64,000 bases of DNA from Paratinospora sagittata (Eukaryota > Streptophyta > Magnoliopsida > Ranunculales > Menispermaceae): assembly GCA_035771175.1 (NCBI GenBank), contig CM069590.1, positions 30,890,821-30,954,820 of the forward strand, written 5' to 3'. Every line of letters starts with the position of its first letter. Positions within the stretch are counted from its first letter, which is position 1. The notes below the pieces were generated by a model. It worked only from the letters and a program-made list of their open reading frames with translations. It ran no database searches and was not told the origin of the DNA. The translations under genes and the position numbers were made by a program. Below, one piece after another: positions 27,476 to 40,127 of the stretch.

Positions 27476-30400
27476 AAGATTTGCAGAGGGTATCCATTGT
27501 TTAAAACTCTAAGTATATGAAGTGGTCTCGGTAAGATAACACATCAAAAAGGAACACATCACCTGTTTTGCGTCAAGAACACATCAAACAATAGCTTTCG
27601 AATTCTACAAAGATCAAGCTCGAAGAACGAAGACATATGTCATGTCTAATGCATTAGTTTGATCTCTGGTGTGTAGGGTAACCCCTCGATCAATCTCAGC
27701 ACTAAAACTTTGAAAATTTCAAAGTCTTCAAAATCACTTTCGATATAGTATTTTATTTTAAAAAAAATGTTTTCTGAAAGGTTTTAATCATAATTTTAAT
27801 GAGTTTTGAATTATTTAAAAGTGTTAATCCTATATCAAAGTGTTTTGAGTCAATGAAATTGTTCTTTAGTGTCAAAATATTAATTTTTCAAAAATAAGGC
27901 TATCCAGCAATTTGCACGTCTTAGACTAAAATCTGATATTTCTAACGAGAAAAATGTGGGCACTTCTACTTGCTCGATTTTTCTATTGCTTCACAGTTTT
28001 GCCAGGTTATCTTAATTGAAATATTCTCTAGTAACACCTAGATGATTCCCATTGTCTCGCACACCCAAAAAACTTTAGATTGAACAATGTTTTGAATTCA
28101 AATCATTTTGTAGTACTCATTCTCTGATTTTCAAAAATACAACACGCACGATATTTGCAAGTTAGATTGAGCTTTTCGAAGAGTTTTTCAAGAGAAGAAA
28201 GTAATGATTCTTGCCTTTGCAAAAAAAGGCTTCGAATTGAATCAAAATTGCAATCTGTCTTGATGTTCAGCTAGTTCTTCATTTTAACCCTTGTGTGCTA
28301 AGATTTGCAGAGGGTATCCATTGTTTAAAACTCTAAGTATATGAAGTGGTCTCGGTAAGATAACACATCAAAAAGGAACACATCACCTGTTTTGCGTCAA
28401 GAACACATCAAACAATAGCTTTCGAATTCTACAAAGATCAAGCTCGAAGAACGAAGACATATGTCATGTCTAATGCATTAGTTTGATCTCTGGTGTGTAG
28501 GGTAACCCCTCGATCAATCTCAGCACTAAAACTTTGAAAATTTCAAAGTCTTCAAAATCACTTTCGATATAGTATTTTATTTTAAAAAAAATGTTTTCTG
28601 AAAGGTTTTAATCATAATTTTAATGAGTTTTGAATTATTTAAAAGTGTTAATCCTATATCAAAGTGTTTTGAGTCAATGAAATTGTTCTTTAGTGTCAAA
28701 ATATTAATTTTTCAAAAATAAGGCTATCCAGCAATTTGCACGTCTTAGACTAAAATCTGATATTTCTAACGAGAAAAATGTGGGCACTTCTACTTGCTCG
28801 ATTTTTCTATTGCTCCACAGTTTTGCCAGGTTATCTTAATTGAAATATTCTCTAGTAACACCTAGATGATTCCCATTGTCTCGCACACCCAAAAAACTTT
28901 AGATTGAGCAATGTTTTGAATTCAAATCATTTTGTAGTACTCATTCTCTGATTTTCAAAAATACAACACGCACGATATTTGCAAGTTAGATTGAGCTTTT
29001 CGAAGAGTTTTTCAAGAGAAGAAAGTAATGATTCTTGCCTTTGCAAAAAAAGGCTTCGAATTGAATCAAAATTGCAATCTGTCTTGATGTTCAGCTAGTT
29101 TCTTCATTTTATCCCTTGTGTGCTAAGATTTGCAGAGGCTATCCCTTGTTTAAAACTCTAAGTATATGAAGTGGTCTCGGTAAGATAACACATCAAAAAG
29201 GAACAAATCGCCTGTTTTGCCTCAAGAACACATCAAACAACAGCTTTCGAATTCTACAAAGATCAAGCTCGAAGAACGAAGACATATCTCATGTTTAACG
29301 CATTAGTTTGATCCCTGGTGTGTAGGGTAACCCCTCGATCAATCTTAGCACTAAAACTCTGAAAATTGCAAAGTCTTCAAAATCACTTTCGATATAGAAT
29401 TTCATTTTGACAAAAATGTTTTCCGAAAGGTTTTAATCATAATTTTAATGAGTTTTTGAATTATTTAAAAGTGTTTATTCTTATATCAAAGTGTTTTGTG
29501 TCAATGAAATGGTTCTTTAGTGTCAAAATATTAATTTTTCAAAAATAAGGCTATCCAGCAATTGGCACGTCTTAGACTAAAATCTTATATTTCTAACGAG
29601 AAAAATGTGGGCACTTCTGCTTGCTCGATTTTTCTATTCCTTCACAGTTTTGCCAGGTTATCTTAATCGAAATATTCTCTAGTAACACCTAGATGATTCC
29701 CATTGTCTCGCACGCCCAAAAAACTTTAGATTGAACAATGTTTTGAATTCAAATCATTTTGTAGTACTCTTGCTTTTTAACCTTCAACTTCAAATTTTAT
29801 AAAACACTCATTCTCTGATTTTCAAAAATACAACACGCAGGATATTTGCAAGTTATATTGAGCTTTTCGAAGAGTTTTTCAAGAGAAGAAAGTAATGATT
29901 CTTGCCTTTGCAAAAAAAGGCTTCGAATTGAATCAAAATTGCAATCTGTCTTGATGTTCAGCTAGTTCTTCATTTTAACCCTTGTGTGCTAAGATTTGCA
30001 GAGGGTATCCATTGTTTAAAACTCTAAGTATATGAAGTGGTCTCGGTAAGATAACACATCAAAAAGGAACACATCACCTGTTTTGCGTCAAGAACACATC
30101 AAACAATAGCTTTCGAATTCTACAAAGATCAAGCTCGAAGAACGAAGACATATGTCATGTCTAATGCATTAGTTTGATCTCTGGTGTGTAGGGTAACCCC
30201 TCGATCAATCTCAGCACTAAAACTTTGAAAATTTCAAAGTCTTCAAAATCACTTTCGATATAGTATTTTATTTTAAAAAAAATGTTTTCTGAAAGGTTTT
30301 AATCATAATTTTAATGAGTTTTGAATTATTTAAAAGTGTTAATCCTATATCAAAGTGTTTTGAGTCAATGAAATTGTTCTTTAGTGTCAAAATATTAATT

Positions 30401-32503
30401 TTTCAAAAATAAGGCTATCCAGCAATTTGCACGTCTTAGACTAAAATCTGATATTTCTAACGAGAAAAATGTGGGCACTTCTACTTGCTCGATTTTTCTA
30501 TTGCTTCACAGTTTTGCCAGGTTATCTTAATTGAAATATTCTCTAGTAACACCTAGATGATTCCCATTGTCTCGCACACCCAAAAAACTTTAGATTGAAC
30601 AATGTTTTGAATTCAAATCATTTTGTAGTACTCATTCTCTGATTTTCAAAAATACAACACGCACGATATTTGCAAGTTAGATTGAGCTTTTCGAAGAGTT
30701 TTTCAAGAGAAGAAAGTAATGATTCTTGCCTTTGCAAAAAAAGGCTTCGAATTGAATCAAAATTGCAATCTGTCTTGATGTTCAGCTAGTTCTTCATTTT
30801 AACCCTTGTGTGCTAAGATTTGCAGAGGGTATCCATTGTTTAAAACTCTAAGTATATGAAGTGGTCTCGGTAAGATAACACATCAAAAAGGAACACATCA
30901 CCTGTTTTGCGTCAAGAACACATCAAACAATAGCTTTCGAATTCTACAAAGATCAAGCTCGAAGAACGAAGACATATGTCATGTCTAATGCATTAGTTTG
31001 ATCTCTGGTGTGTAGGGTAACCCCTCGATCAATCTCAGCACTAAAACTTTGAAAATTTCAAAGTCTTCAAAATCACTTTCGATATAGTATTTTATTTTAA
31101 AAAAAATGTTTTCTGAAAGGTTTTAATCATAATTTTAATGAGTTTTGAATTATTTAAAAGTGTTAATCCTATATCAAAGTGTTTTGAGTCAATGAAATTG
31201 TTCTTTAGTGTCAAAATATTAATTTTTCAAAAATAAGGCTATCCAGCAATTTGCACGTCTTAGACTAAAATCTGATATTTCTAACGAGAAAAATGTGGGC
31301 ACTTCTACTTGCTCGATTTTTCTATTGCTCCACAGTTTTGCCAGGTTATCTTAATTGAAATATTCTCTAGTAACACCTAGATGATTCCCATTGTCTCGCA
31401 CACCCAAAAAACTTTAGATTGAACAATGTTTTGAATTCAAATCATTTTGTAGTACTCATTCTCTGATTTTCAAAAATACAACACGCACGATATTTGCAAG
31501 TTAGATTGAGCTTTTCGAAGAGTTTTTCAAGAGAAGAAAGTAATGATTCTTGCCTTTGCAAAAAAAGGCTTCGAATTGAATCGAAATTGCAATCTGTCTT
31601 GATGTTCAGCTAGTTCTTCATTTTAACCCTTGTGTGCTAAGATTTGCAGAGGCTATCCATTGTTTAAAACTCTAAGTATATGAAGTGGTCTCGGTAAGAT
31701 AACACATCAAAAAGGAACACATCACCTGTTTTGCGTCAAGAACACATCAAACAATAGCTTTCGAATTCTACAAAGATCAAACTCGAAGAACGAAGACATA
31801 TGTCATGTCTAACGCATTAGTTTGATCCCTGGTGTGTAGGGTAACCCCTCGATCAATCTTAGCACTAAAACTCTGAAAATTGCAAAGTCTTCAAAATCAC
31901 TTTCGATATAGAATTTCATTTTGACAAAAATGTTTTCCGAAAGGTTTTAATCATAATTTTAATGAGTTTTGAATTATTTAAAAGTGTTTATTCTTATATC
32001 AAAGTGTTTTGAGTCAATGAAATGGTTCTTTAGTGTCAAAATATTAATTTTTCAAAAATAAGGCTATCCAGCAATTGGCACGTCTTAGACTACAATCTTA
32101 TATTTCTAACGAGAAAAATGTGGGCACTTCTGCTTGCTCGATTTTTCTATTCCTTCACAGTTTTGCCAGGTTATCTTAATCGAAATGTTCTCTAGTAACA
32201 CCTAGATGATTCCCATTGTCTCGCACGCCCAAAAAGCTTTAGATTGAACAATGTTTTGAATTCAAATTATTTTGTAGTACTCTTGCTCTTTAACCTTCAA
32301 CTTCAAATTTTATAAAACACTCATTCTCTGATTTTCAAAAATACAACACGCAGGATATTTGCAAGTTATATTGAGCTTTTCGAAGAGTTTTTCAAGAGAA
32401 GAAAGTAATGATTCTTGCCTTTGCAAAAAAAGGCTTCGAATTGAATCAAAATTGCAATCTGTCTTGATGTTCAGCTAGTTCTTCATTTTAACCCTTGTGT
32501 GCT
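27476..32503 (+). repeat. Rearranged three-monomer satellite units (~2.51 kb)
   Basis: The four-monomer order breaks here. Copies at 27476 and 28300, and again at 29991 and 30815, are two consecutive members of the 824-bp class (GAGGGTATCC, GTGTTAATCC, CGCACACCC). Each pair is followed by one full-length member (29125, then 31639). The copy at 31639 shares the rare change GACTACAATC with the copy at 24919, 6720 bp to the left. Unequal crossing-over that duplicated one member and dropped another explains the pattern. Confidence 0.8.
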
Positions 32504-34233
32504 AAGATTTGCAGAGGCTATCCATTGTTTAAAACTCTAAGTATATGAAGTGGTCTCGGTAAGATAACACATCAAAAAGGAACACATCACCTGTTTTGCG
32601 TCAGGAACACATCAAACAATAGCTTTCGAATTCTACAAAGATCAAGCTCGAAGAACGAAAACATATGTCATGTCTAATGCATTAGTTTGATCTCTGGTGT
32701 GTAGGGTAACCCCTCGATCAATCTCAGCACTAAAACTCTGAAAATTTCAAAGTCTTCAAAATCACTTTCGATATAGTATTTTATTTTGAAAAAAATGTTT
32801 TCTGAAAGGTTTTAATCATAATTTTAATGAGTTTTGAATTATTTAAAAGTGTTTAATCTTATATCAAAGTGTTTTGAGTCAATGAAATGGTTCTTTAGTG
32901 TCAAAATATTAATTTTTCAAAAATAAGGCTATCCAGCAATTGGCACGTCTTAGACTAAAATCTTATATTTCTAACGAGAAAAATGTGGGCACTTCTGCTT
33001 GCTCGATTTTTCTATTCCTTCACAGTTTTGCCAGGTTATCTTAATCGAAATATTCTCTAGTAACACCTAGATGATTCCCATTGTCTCGCACGCCCAAAAA
33101 ACTTTAGATTGAACAATGTTTTGAATTCAAATCATTTTGTAGTACTCTTGCTCTTTAACCTTCAACTTCAAATTTTATAAAACACTCATTCTCTGATTTT
33201 CAAAAATACAACACGCAGGATATTTGCAAGTTATATTGAGCTTTTCGAAGAGTTTTTCAAGAGAAGAAAGTAATGATTCTTGCCTTTGCAAAAAAAGGCT
33301 TCGAATTGAATCAAAATTGCAATCTGTCTTGATGTTCAGCTAGTTCTTCATTTAATCCCTTGTGTGCTAAGATTTGCAGAGGCTATCCCTTGTTTAAAAC
33401 TCTAAGTATATGAAGTGGTCTCGGTAAGATAACACATTAAAAAGGAACACATCACCTGTTTTGCATCAAGAACACATCAAACAACAACTTTCGAATTCTA
33501 CAAAGATCAAGCTCGAAGAACGAAGACATATCTCATGTTTGAAGCATTAGTTTGATATCTGGTGCGTAGGGTAACCCCTCGATCAATCTTAGCACTAAAA
33601 CTCTGAAAATTGCAAAGTCTTCAAAATCACTTTCGATATAGTATTTCAATTTGACAAAAATGTTTTCCGAAAGGTTTTAATCATAATTTTAATGAGTTTT
33701 GAATTATTTAAAAGTGTTTATTCTTGTATCAAAGTGTTTTGAGTCAATGAAATGGTTCTTTAGTGTCAAAATATTAATGTTTCAAAAATAAGGCTATCCA
33801 GCAATTGGCACGTCTTAGACTAAAATTTAATATTTCTAACGAGAAAAATGTGGGGACTTCTACTTGCTCGATTTTTCTATTCCTTCACAGTTTTGCAAGG
33901 TTATCTTAATTGAAATATTCTCTAGTAACACCTAGATGATTCCCATTATCTCGCACGCCCAAAAAACTTTAGATTGAACAATGTTTTGAATTCAAATCAT
34001 TTTGTAGTACTCTTGCTCTTTAACCTTCAACTTCAAATTTTATAAAACACTCATTCTCTGATTTTCAAAAATACAACACGCAGGATATTTGCAAGTTATA
34101 TTGAGCTTTTCGAAGAGTTTTTCAAGAGAAGAAAGTAATGATTCTTGCCTTTGCAAAAAAAGGCTTCGAATTGAATCAAAATTGCAATCTGTCTTGATGT
34201 TCAGCTAGTTCTTCATTTTAACCCTTGTGTGCT

Positions 34234-37200
34234 AAGATTTGCAGAGGCTATCCATTGTTTAAAACTCTAAGTATATGAAGTGGTCTCGGTAAGATAACAC
34301 ATCAAAAAGGAACACATCACCTGTTTTGCGTCAAGAACACATCAAACAATAGCTTTCGAATTCTACAAAGATCAAGCTCGAAGAACGAAGACATATGTCA
34401 TGTCTAACGCATTAGTTTGATCCCTGGTGTGTAGGGTAACCCCTCGATCAATCTTAGCACTAAAACTCTGAAAATTGCAAAGTCTTCAAAATCACTTTCG
34501 ATATAGAATTTCATTTTGACAAAAATGTTTTCCGAAAGGTTTTAATCATAATTTTAATGAGTTTTGAATTATTTAAAAGTGTTTATTCTTATATCAAAGT
34601 GTTTTGAGTCAATGAAATGGTTCTTTAGTGTCAAAATATTAATTTTTCAAAAATAAGGCTATCCAGCAATTGGCACGTCTTAGACTAAAATCTTATATTT
34701 CTAACGAGAAAAATGTGGGCACTTCTGCTTGCTCGATTTTTCTATTCCTTCACAGTTTTGCCAGGTTATCTTAATCGAAATGTTCTCTAGTAACACCTAG
34801 ATGATTCCCATTGTCTCGCACGCCCAAAAAACTTTAGATTGAACAATGTTTTGAATTCAAATCATTTTGTAGTACTCTTGCTCTTTAACCTTCAACTTCA
34901 AATTTTATAAAACACTCATTCTCTGATTTTCAAAAATACAACACGCAGGATATTTGCAAGTTATATTGAGATTTTCGAAGAGTTTTTCAAGAGAAGAAAG
35001 TAATGATTCTTGCCTTTGCAAAAAAAGGCTTCGAATTGAATCAAAATTGCAATCTGTCTTGATGTTCAGCTAGTTCTTCATTTTAACCCTTGTGTGCTAA
35101 GATTTGCAGAGGCTATCCATTGTTTAAAACTCTAAGTATATGAAGTGGTCTCGGTAAGATAACACATCAAAAAGGAACACATCACCTGTTTTGCGTCAAG
35201 AACACATCAAACAATAGCTTTCGAATTCTACAAAGATCAAGCTCGAAGAACGAAGACATATGTCATGTCTAATGCATTAGTTTGATCTCTGGTGTGTAGG
35301 GTAACCCCTCGATCAATCTCAGCACTAAAACTCTGAAAATTTCAAAGTCTTCAAAATCACTTTCGATATAGTATTTTATTTTGAAAAAAATGTTTTCTGA
35401 AAGGTTTTAATCATAATTTTAATGAGTTTTGAATTATTTAAAAGTGTTTAATCTTATATCAAAGTGTTTTGAGTCAATGAAATGGTTCTTTAGTGTCAAA
35501 ATATTAATTTTTCAAAAATAAGGCTATCCAGCAATTTGCACGTCTTAGACTAAAATCTGATATTTCTAACGAGAAAAATGTGGGCACTTCTGCTTGCTCG
35601 ATTTTTCTATTCCTTCACAGTTTTGCCAGGTTATCTTAATTGAAATGTTTTCTAGTAACACCTAGATGATTCCCATTGTCTCGCACGCCCAAAAAACTTT
35701 AGATTGAACAATGTTTTGAATTCAAATCATTTTGTAGTACTCATTCTCTGATTTTCAAAAATACAACACGCACGATATTTGCAAGTTAGATTGAGCTTTT
35801 CGAAGAGTTTTTCAAGAGAAGAAAGTAATGATTCTTGCCTTTGCAAAAAAAGGCTTCGAATTGAATCAAAATTGCAATCTGTCTTGATGTTCAGCTAGTT
35901 TCTTCATTTTATCCCTTGTGTGCTAAGATTTGCAGAGGCTATCCCTTGTTTAAAACTCTAAGTATATGAAGTGGTCTCGGTAAGATAACACATCAAAAAG
36001 GAACAAATCGCCTGTTTTGCCTCAAGAACACATCAAACAACAGCTTTCGAATTCTACAAAGATCAAGCTCGAAGAACGAAGACATATCTCATGTTTAACG
36101 CATTAGTTTGATCCCTGGTGTGTAGGGTAACCCCTCGATCAATCTTAGCACTAAAACTCTGAAAATTGCAAAGTCTTCAAAATCACTTTCGATATAGAAT
36201 TTCATTTTGACAAAAATGTTTTCCGAAAGGTTTTAATCATAATTTTAATGAGTTTTGAATTATTTAAAAGTGTTTATTCTTATATCAAAGTGTTTTGTGT
36301 CAATGAAATGGTTCTTTAGTGTCAAAATATTAATTTTTCAAAAATAAGGCTATCCAGCAATTGGCACGTCTTAGACTAAAATCTTATATTTCTAACGAGA
36401 AAAATGTGGGCACTTCTGCTTGCTCGATTTTTCTATTCCTTCACAGTTTTGCCAGGTTATCTTAATCGAAATATTCTCTAGTAACACCTAGATGATTCCC
36501 ATTGTCTCGCACGCCCAAAAAACTTTAGATTGAACAATGTTTTGAATTCAAATCATTTTGTAGTACTCTTGCTCTTTAACCTTCAACTTCAAATTTTATA
36601 AAACACTCATTCTCTGATTTTCAAAAATACAACACGCAGGATATTTGCAAGTTATATTTAGCTTTTCGAAGAGTTTTTCAAGAGAAGAAAGTAATGATTC
36701 TTGCCTTTGCAAAAAAAGGCTTCGAATTGAATCAAAATTGCAATCTGTCTTGATGTTCAGCTAGTTCTTCATTTTAACCCTTGTGTGCTAAGATTTGCAG
36801 AGGCTATCCATTGTTTAAAACTCTAAGTATATGAAGTGGTCTCGGTAAGATAACACATCAAAAAGGAACACATCACCTGTTTTGCGTCAAGAACACATCA
36901 AACAATAGCTTTCGAATTCTACAAAGATCAAGCTCGAAGAACGAAGACATATGTCATGTCTAATGCATTAGTTTGATCTCTGGTGTGTAGGGTAACCCCT
37001 CGATCAATCTCAGCACTAAAACTCTGAAAATTTCAAAGTCTTCAAAATCACTTTCGATATAGTATTTTATTTTAAAAAAAATGTTTTCTGAAAGGTTTTA
37101 ATCATAATTTTAATGAGTTTTGAATTATTTAAAAGTGTTAATCCTATATCAAAGTGTTTTGAGTCAATGAAATGGTTCTTTAGTGTCAAAATATTAATTT

Positions 37201-37614
37201 TTCAAAAATAAGGCTATCCAGCAATTTGCACGTCTTAGACTAAAATCTGATATTTCTAACGAGAAAAATGTGGGCACTTCTACTTGCTCGATTTTTCTAT
37301 TGCTTCACAGTTTTGCCAGGTTATCTTAATTGAAATATTCTCTAGTAACACCTAGATGATTCCCATTGTCTCGCACGCCCAAAAAACTTTAGATTGAACA
37401 ATGTTTTGAATTCAAATCATTTTGTAGTACTCATTCTCTGATTTTCAAAAATACAACACGCACGATATTTGCAAGTTAGATTGAGCTTTTCGAAGAGTTT
37501 TTCAAGAGAAGAAAGTAATGATTCTTGCCTTTGCAAAAAAAGGCTTCGAATTGACTCAAAATTGCAATCTGTCTTGATGTTCAGCTAGTTTCTTCATTCT
37601 ATCCCTTGTGTGCT
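34234..37614 (+). repeat. Second version of the 18159-21538 satellite block
   Basis: Monomer lengths 865-826-865-825 match 865-826-865-824 at 18159-21538, in the same order. Shared variants include GTCTAACGCATTAG with GATCCCTGG in the first member and AACAAATCGCC in the third. The fourth member (36790) has GTGTTAATCC and CTTCTACTTGC but keeps GAGGCTATCC and CGCACGCCC, so it looks like an earlier form of the 824-bp class. The two blocks are 16,075 bp apart. The preceding copy at 33369 likewise resembles the one at 14738 (ACACATTAAAAAGG, GTGCGTAGGG, GGGGACTTCTACTTG). Confidence 0.75.
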
Positions 37615-38477
37615 AAGATTTGCAGAGGTTATCCCTTGTTTAAAACTCTAAGTATATGAAGTGGTCTCGGTAAGATAACACATCAAAAAGGAACAAATCA
37701 CCTGTTTTGCCTCAAGAACACATCAGACAACAGCTTTCGAATTCTACAAAGATCAAGCTCGAAGAACGAAGACATATCTCATGTTTAACGCATTAGTTTG
37801 ATCCCTGGTGTGTAGGGTAACCCCTCGATCAATCTTAGCACTAAAACTCTGAAAATTGCAAAGTCTTCAAAATCACTTTTGATATAGAATTTCATTTTGA
37901 CAAAAATGTTTTCCGAAAGGTTTTAATCATAATTTTAATGAGTTTTGAATTATTTAAAAGTGTTTATTCTTATATCAAAGTGTTTTGTGTCAATGAAATG
38001 GTTCTTTAGTGTCAAAATATTAATTTTTCAAAAATAAGGCTATCCAGCAATCGGCACGTCTTAGACTAAAATCTTATATTTCTAACGAGAAGAATGTGGG
38101 CACTTCTGCTTGCTCGATTTTTCTATTCCTTCACAGTTTTGCCAGGTTATCTTAATCGAAATATTCTCTAGTAACACCTAGATGATTCCCATTGTCTCGC
38201 ACGGCCAAAAAACTTTAGATTGAACAATGTTTTGAATTCAAATCATTTTGTAGTACTCTTGCTCTTTAACCTTCAACTTCAAATTTTATAAAACACTCAT
38301 TCTCTGATTTTCAAAAATACAACACGCAGGATATTTGCAAGTTATATTGAGCTTTTCGAAGAGTTTTTCAAGAGAAGAAAGTAATGATTCTTGCCTTTGC
38401 AAAAAAAGGCTTCGAATTGAATCAAATGCAATCTGTCTTGATGTTCAGCTAGTTCTTCATTTTAACCCTTGTGTGCT

Positions 38478-39278
38478 AAGATTTGCAGAGGCTATCCATT
38501 GTTTAAAACTCTAAGTATATGAAGTGGTCTCGGTAAGATAACACATCAAAAAGGAACACATCACCTGTTTTGCGTCAAGAACACATCAAACAATAGCTTT
38601 CGAATTCTACAAAGATCAAGCTCGAAGAACGAAGACATATGTCATGTCTAATGCATTAGTTTGATCTCTGGTGTGTAGGGTAACCCCTCGATCAATCTCA
38701 GCACTAAAACTCTGAAAATTTCAAAGTCTTCAAAATCACTTTCGATATAGTATTTTATTTAGAAAAAAATGTTTTCTGAAAGGTTTTAATCATAATTTTA
38801 ATGAGTTTTGAATTATTTAAAAGTGTTTAATCTTATATCAAAGTGTTTTGAGTCAATGAAATGGTTCTTTAGTGTCAAAATATTAATTTTTCAAAAATAA
38901 GGCTATCCAGCAATTGGCACGTCTTAGACTAAAATCTTATATTTCTAACGAGAAAAATGTGGGCACTTCTGCTTGCTCGATTTTTCTATTCCTTCACAGT
39001 TTTGCCAGGTTATCTTAATCGAAATATTCTCTAGTAACACCTAGATGATTCCCATTGTCTCGCACGCCCAAAAAACTTTAGATTGAACAATGTTTTGAAT
39101 TCAAATCATTTTGTAGTACTCTTGCTCTTTAACCTTCAACTTCAAATTTTATAAAACACTCATTCTCTGATTTTCAAAAATACAACACGCAGGATATTTG
39201 CAAGTTATATTGAGCTTTTCGAAGAGTTTTTCAAGAGAAGAAAGTAATGATTCTTGCCTTTGCAAAAAAAGGCTTCGA
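38478..39278 (+). repeat. Terminal truncated satellite monomer (801 bp)
   Basis: The last monomer follows the consensus up to GGCTTCGA and then joins non-satellite DNA at 39279. About 64 bp of the expected monomer end are missing. The boundary is sharp, with no decayed satellite beyond it. Confidence 0.93.
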
Positions 39279-40127
39279 GACAGACCTTATTAGGGTAGAT
39301 TCTTTACCTGCTGTCGTACTCAAAATCAATGGCGTACTAGCTCTAATAGGAGTTAAATGCATTCTATCTACCATATTACCAGATATAAAAGACAAGGCAG
39401 ATCCAACATCAAACAAAACATACATCAAAGTATCACAAATATTGATCATACCTTCAATCAATGTCTTGCTGGCATCTAGGTCTGGCTCTGTCACTGTTTT
39501 AGCTTGCACCCGCGTACCAGAAGGTGTCACACTAAAAGGCGTCACCGGAGCATTTGGCACCGGCTGAAAAGGACATTCCATAACTTTGTGGCCCTGGATG
39601 CCACATCTGAAACAAGTGATCCAACTACCACTGAATCCCTTTAATTGCGGCCATAGCGGATTCACTGAAGAACTCTGACTTGGAAGTCTCCCTACCGTCT
39701 GTGACCCTCTTCTTACTGGTGGAACCAAATATGGCACTGCTGGGACTAGTGCCATCTGAGTCATTTGTGGCTCACCACTTGCTGCTTCGGCCAACCTAGC
39801 CTTTTTCACATCAGCCCCAAACTCTTTTCCCCATCTTCCCTTTTTCTTCCTAGGAAACGAAAAATACTACTATGCACATGCTGGCTATGGAGGTGGTACT
39901 GGCAGCGCCGACGGTACAACAGATCTGACTGTTGCTGCCTCTACAGTCTTAAAATCGAACGCTGTTTGTAGGGACTGATTATAAGTCTGTACCCTAGACA
40001 ATGCCAAACCCTATCTGATGGGATCACTGAACCCATCACGGAGTTGCCTCATCCTACTCTCATCAGTCTGTACCAACTCTGGTGCATAAACAACCAATTT
40101 ATAAAACTCGTGCTCATATTGTCTCAC
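39279..40127 (-). pseudogene. Truncated Ty3/gypsy gag-protease fragment
   Basis: Read on the minus strand, this begins in the gag capsid region (VRQYEHEF and APELVQT, near 40127-40060). It passes through a zinc knuckle of the form C-x2-C-x4-H-x4-C (CFRCGIQGHKVMEC, near 39605-39560). It ends in the protease (SKTLIEG, then the active-site region DVGSALSFIS). In-frame TAG codons lie at 40013-40011, 39887-39885, 39872-39870 and 39869-39867. A small indel near 39305 shifts the last residues. The fragment is cut on the left by the satellite junction, where an open frame runs on into satellite DNA, and on the right by element A. It is closely related to A and D in layout and motifs. It is nonfunctional. 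Confidence 0.9.

Larger units (their letters stand above)
1..39278 (+). repeat. Tandem satellite array, ~865-bp monomer, 46 copies
   Basis: A direct tandem array in one orientation. Taking AAGATTTGCAGAGGCTATCC as the phase mark, copies start at 1, 869, 1737, 2605, 3473, 4341, 5209, 6077, 6944, 7810, 8679, 9545, 10413, 11279, 12143, 13008, 13873, 14738, 15603, 16468, 17294, 18159, 19024, 19850, 20715, 21539, 22403, 23229, 24095, 24919, 25784, 26610, 27476, 28300, 29125, 29991, 30815, 31639, 32504, 33369, 34234, 35099, 35925, 36790, 37615 and 38478. Spacings fall into two groups: 863-869 bp and 824-826 bp. The shorter copies carry a 40-bp deletion. The monomer is strongly AT-rich with many short A and T runs, and I see no long reading frame on either strand, so it looks noncoding. 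Position 1 already lies at the phase mark, so the array probably continues to the left. The monomer is much longer than the 150-180 bp typical of plant centromeric satellites. I do not recognise the family and cannot say whether it is centromeric, pericentromeric, subtelomeric or a knob. Confidence 0.97.

Noticed and set aside
1..39278. CRISPR-like or rDNA spacer array
   Set aside because: Units are ~865 bp direct repeats with no spacers. I recognise no rRNA sequence in or beside them.
1..39278. Centromere identity or CENP-B box
   Set aside because: I found no convincing match to the CENP-B box, and the neighbouring elements are not obviously the CRM type. Location on the chromosome cannot be read from this sequence.
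1..39278. Telomere-type repeats (TTTAGGG)
   Set aside because: Only isolated partial matches such as GTAGGGTAACG; no tandem run.
39247..39567. 106-residue plus-strand frame
   Set aside because: It is the reverse-strand shadow of the gag-pro fragment and starts inside satellite DNA.
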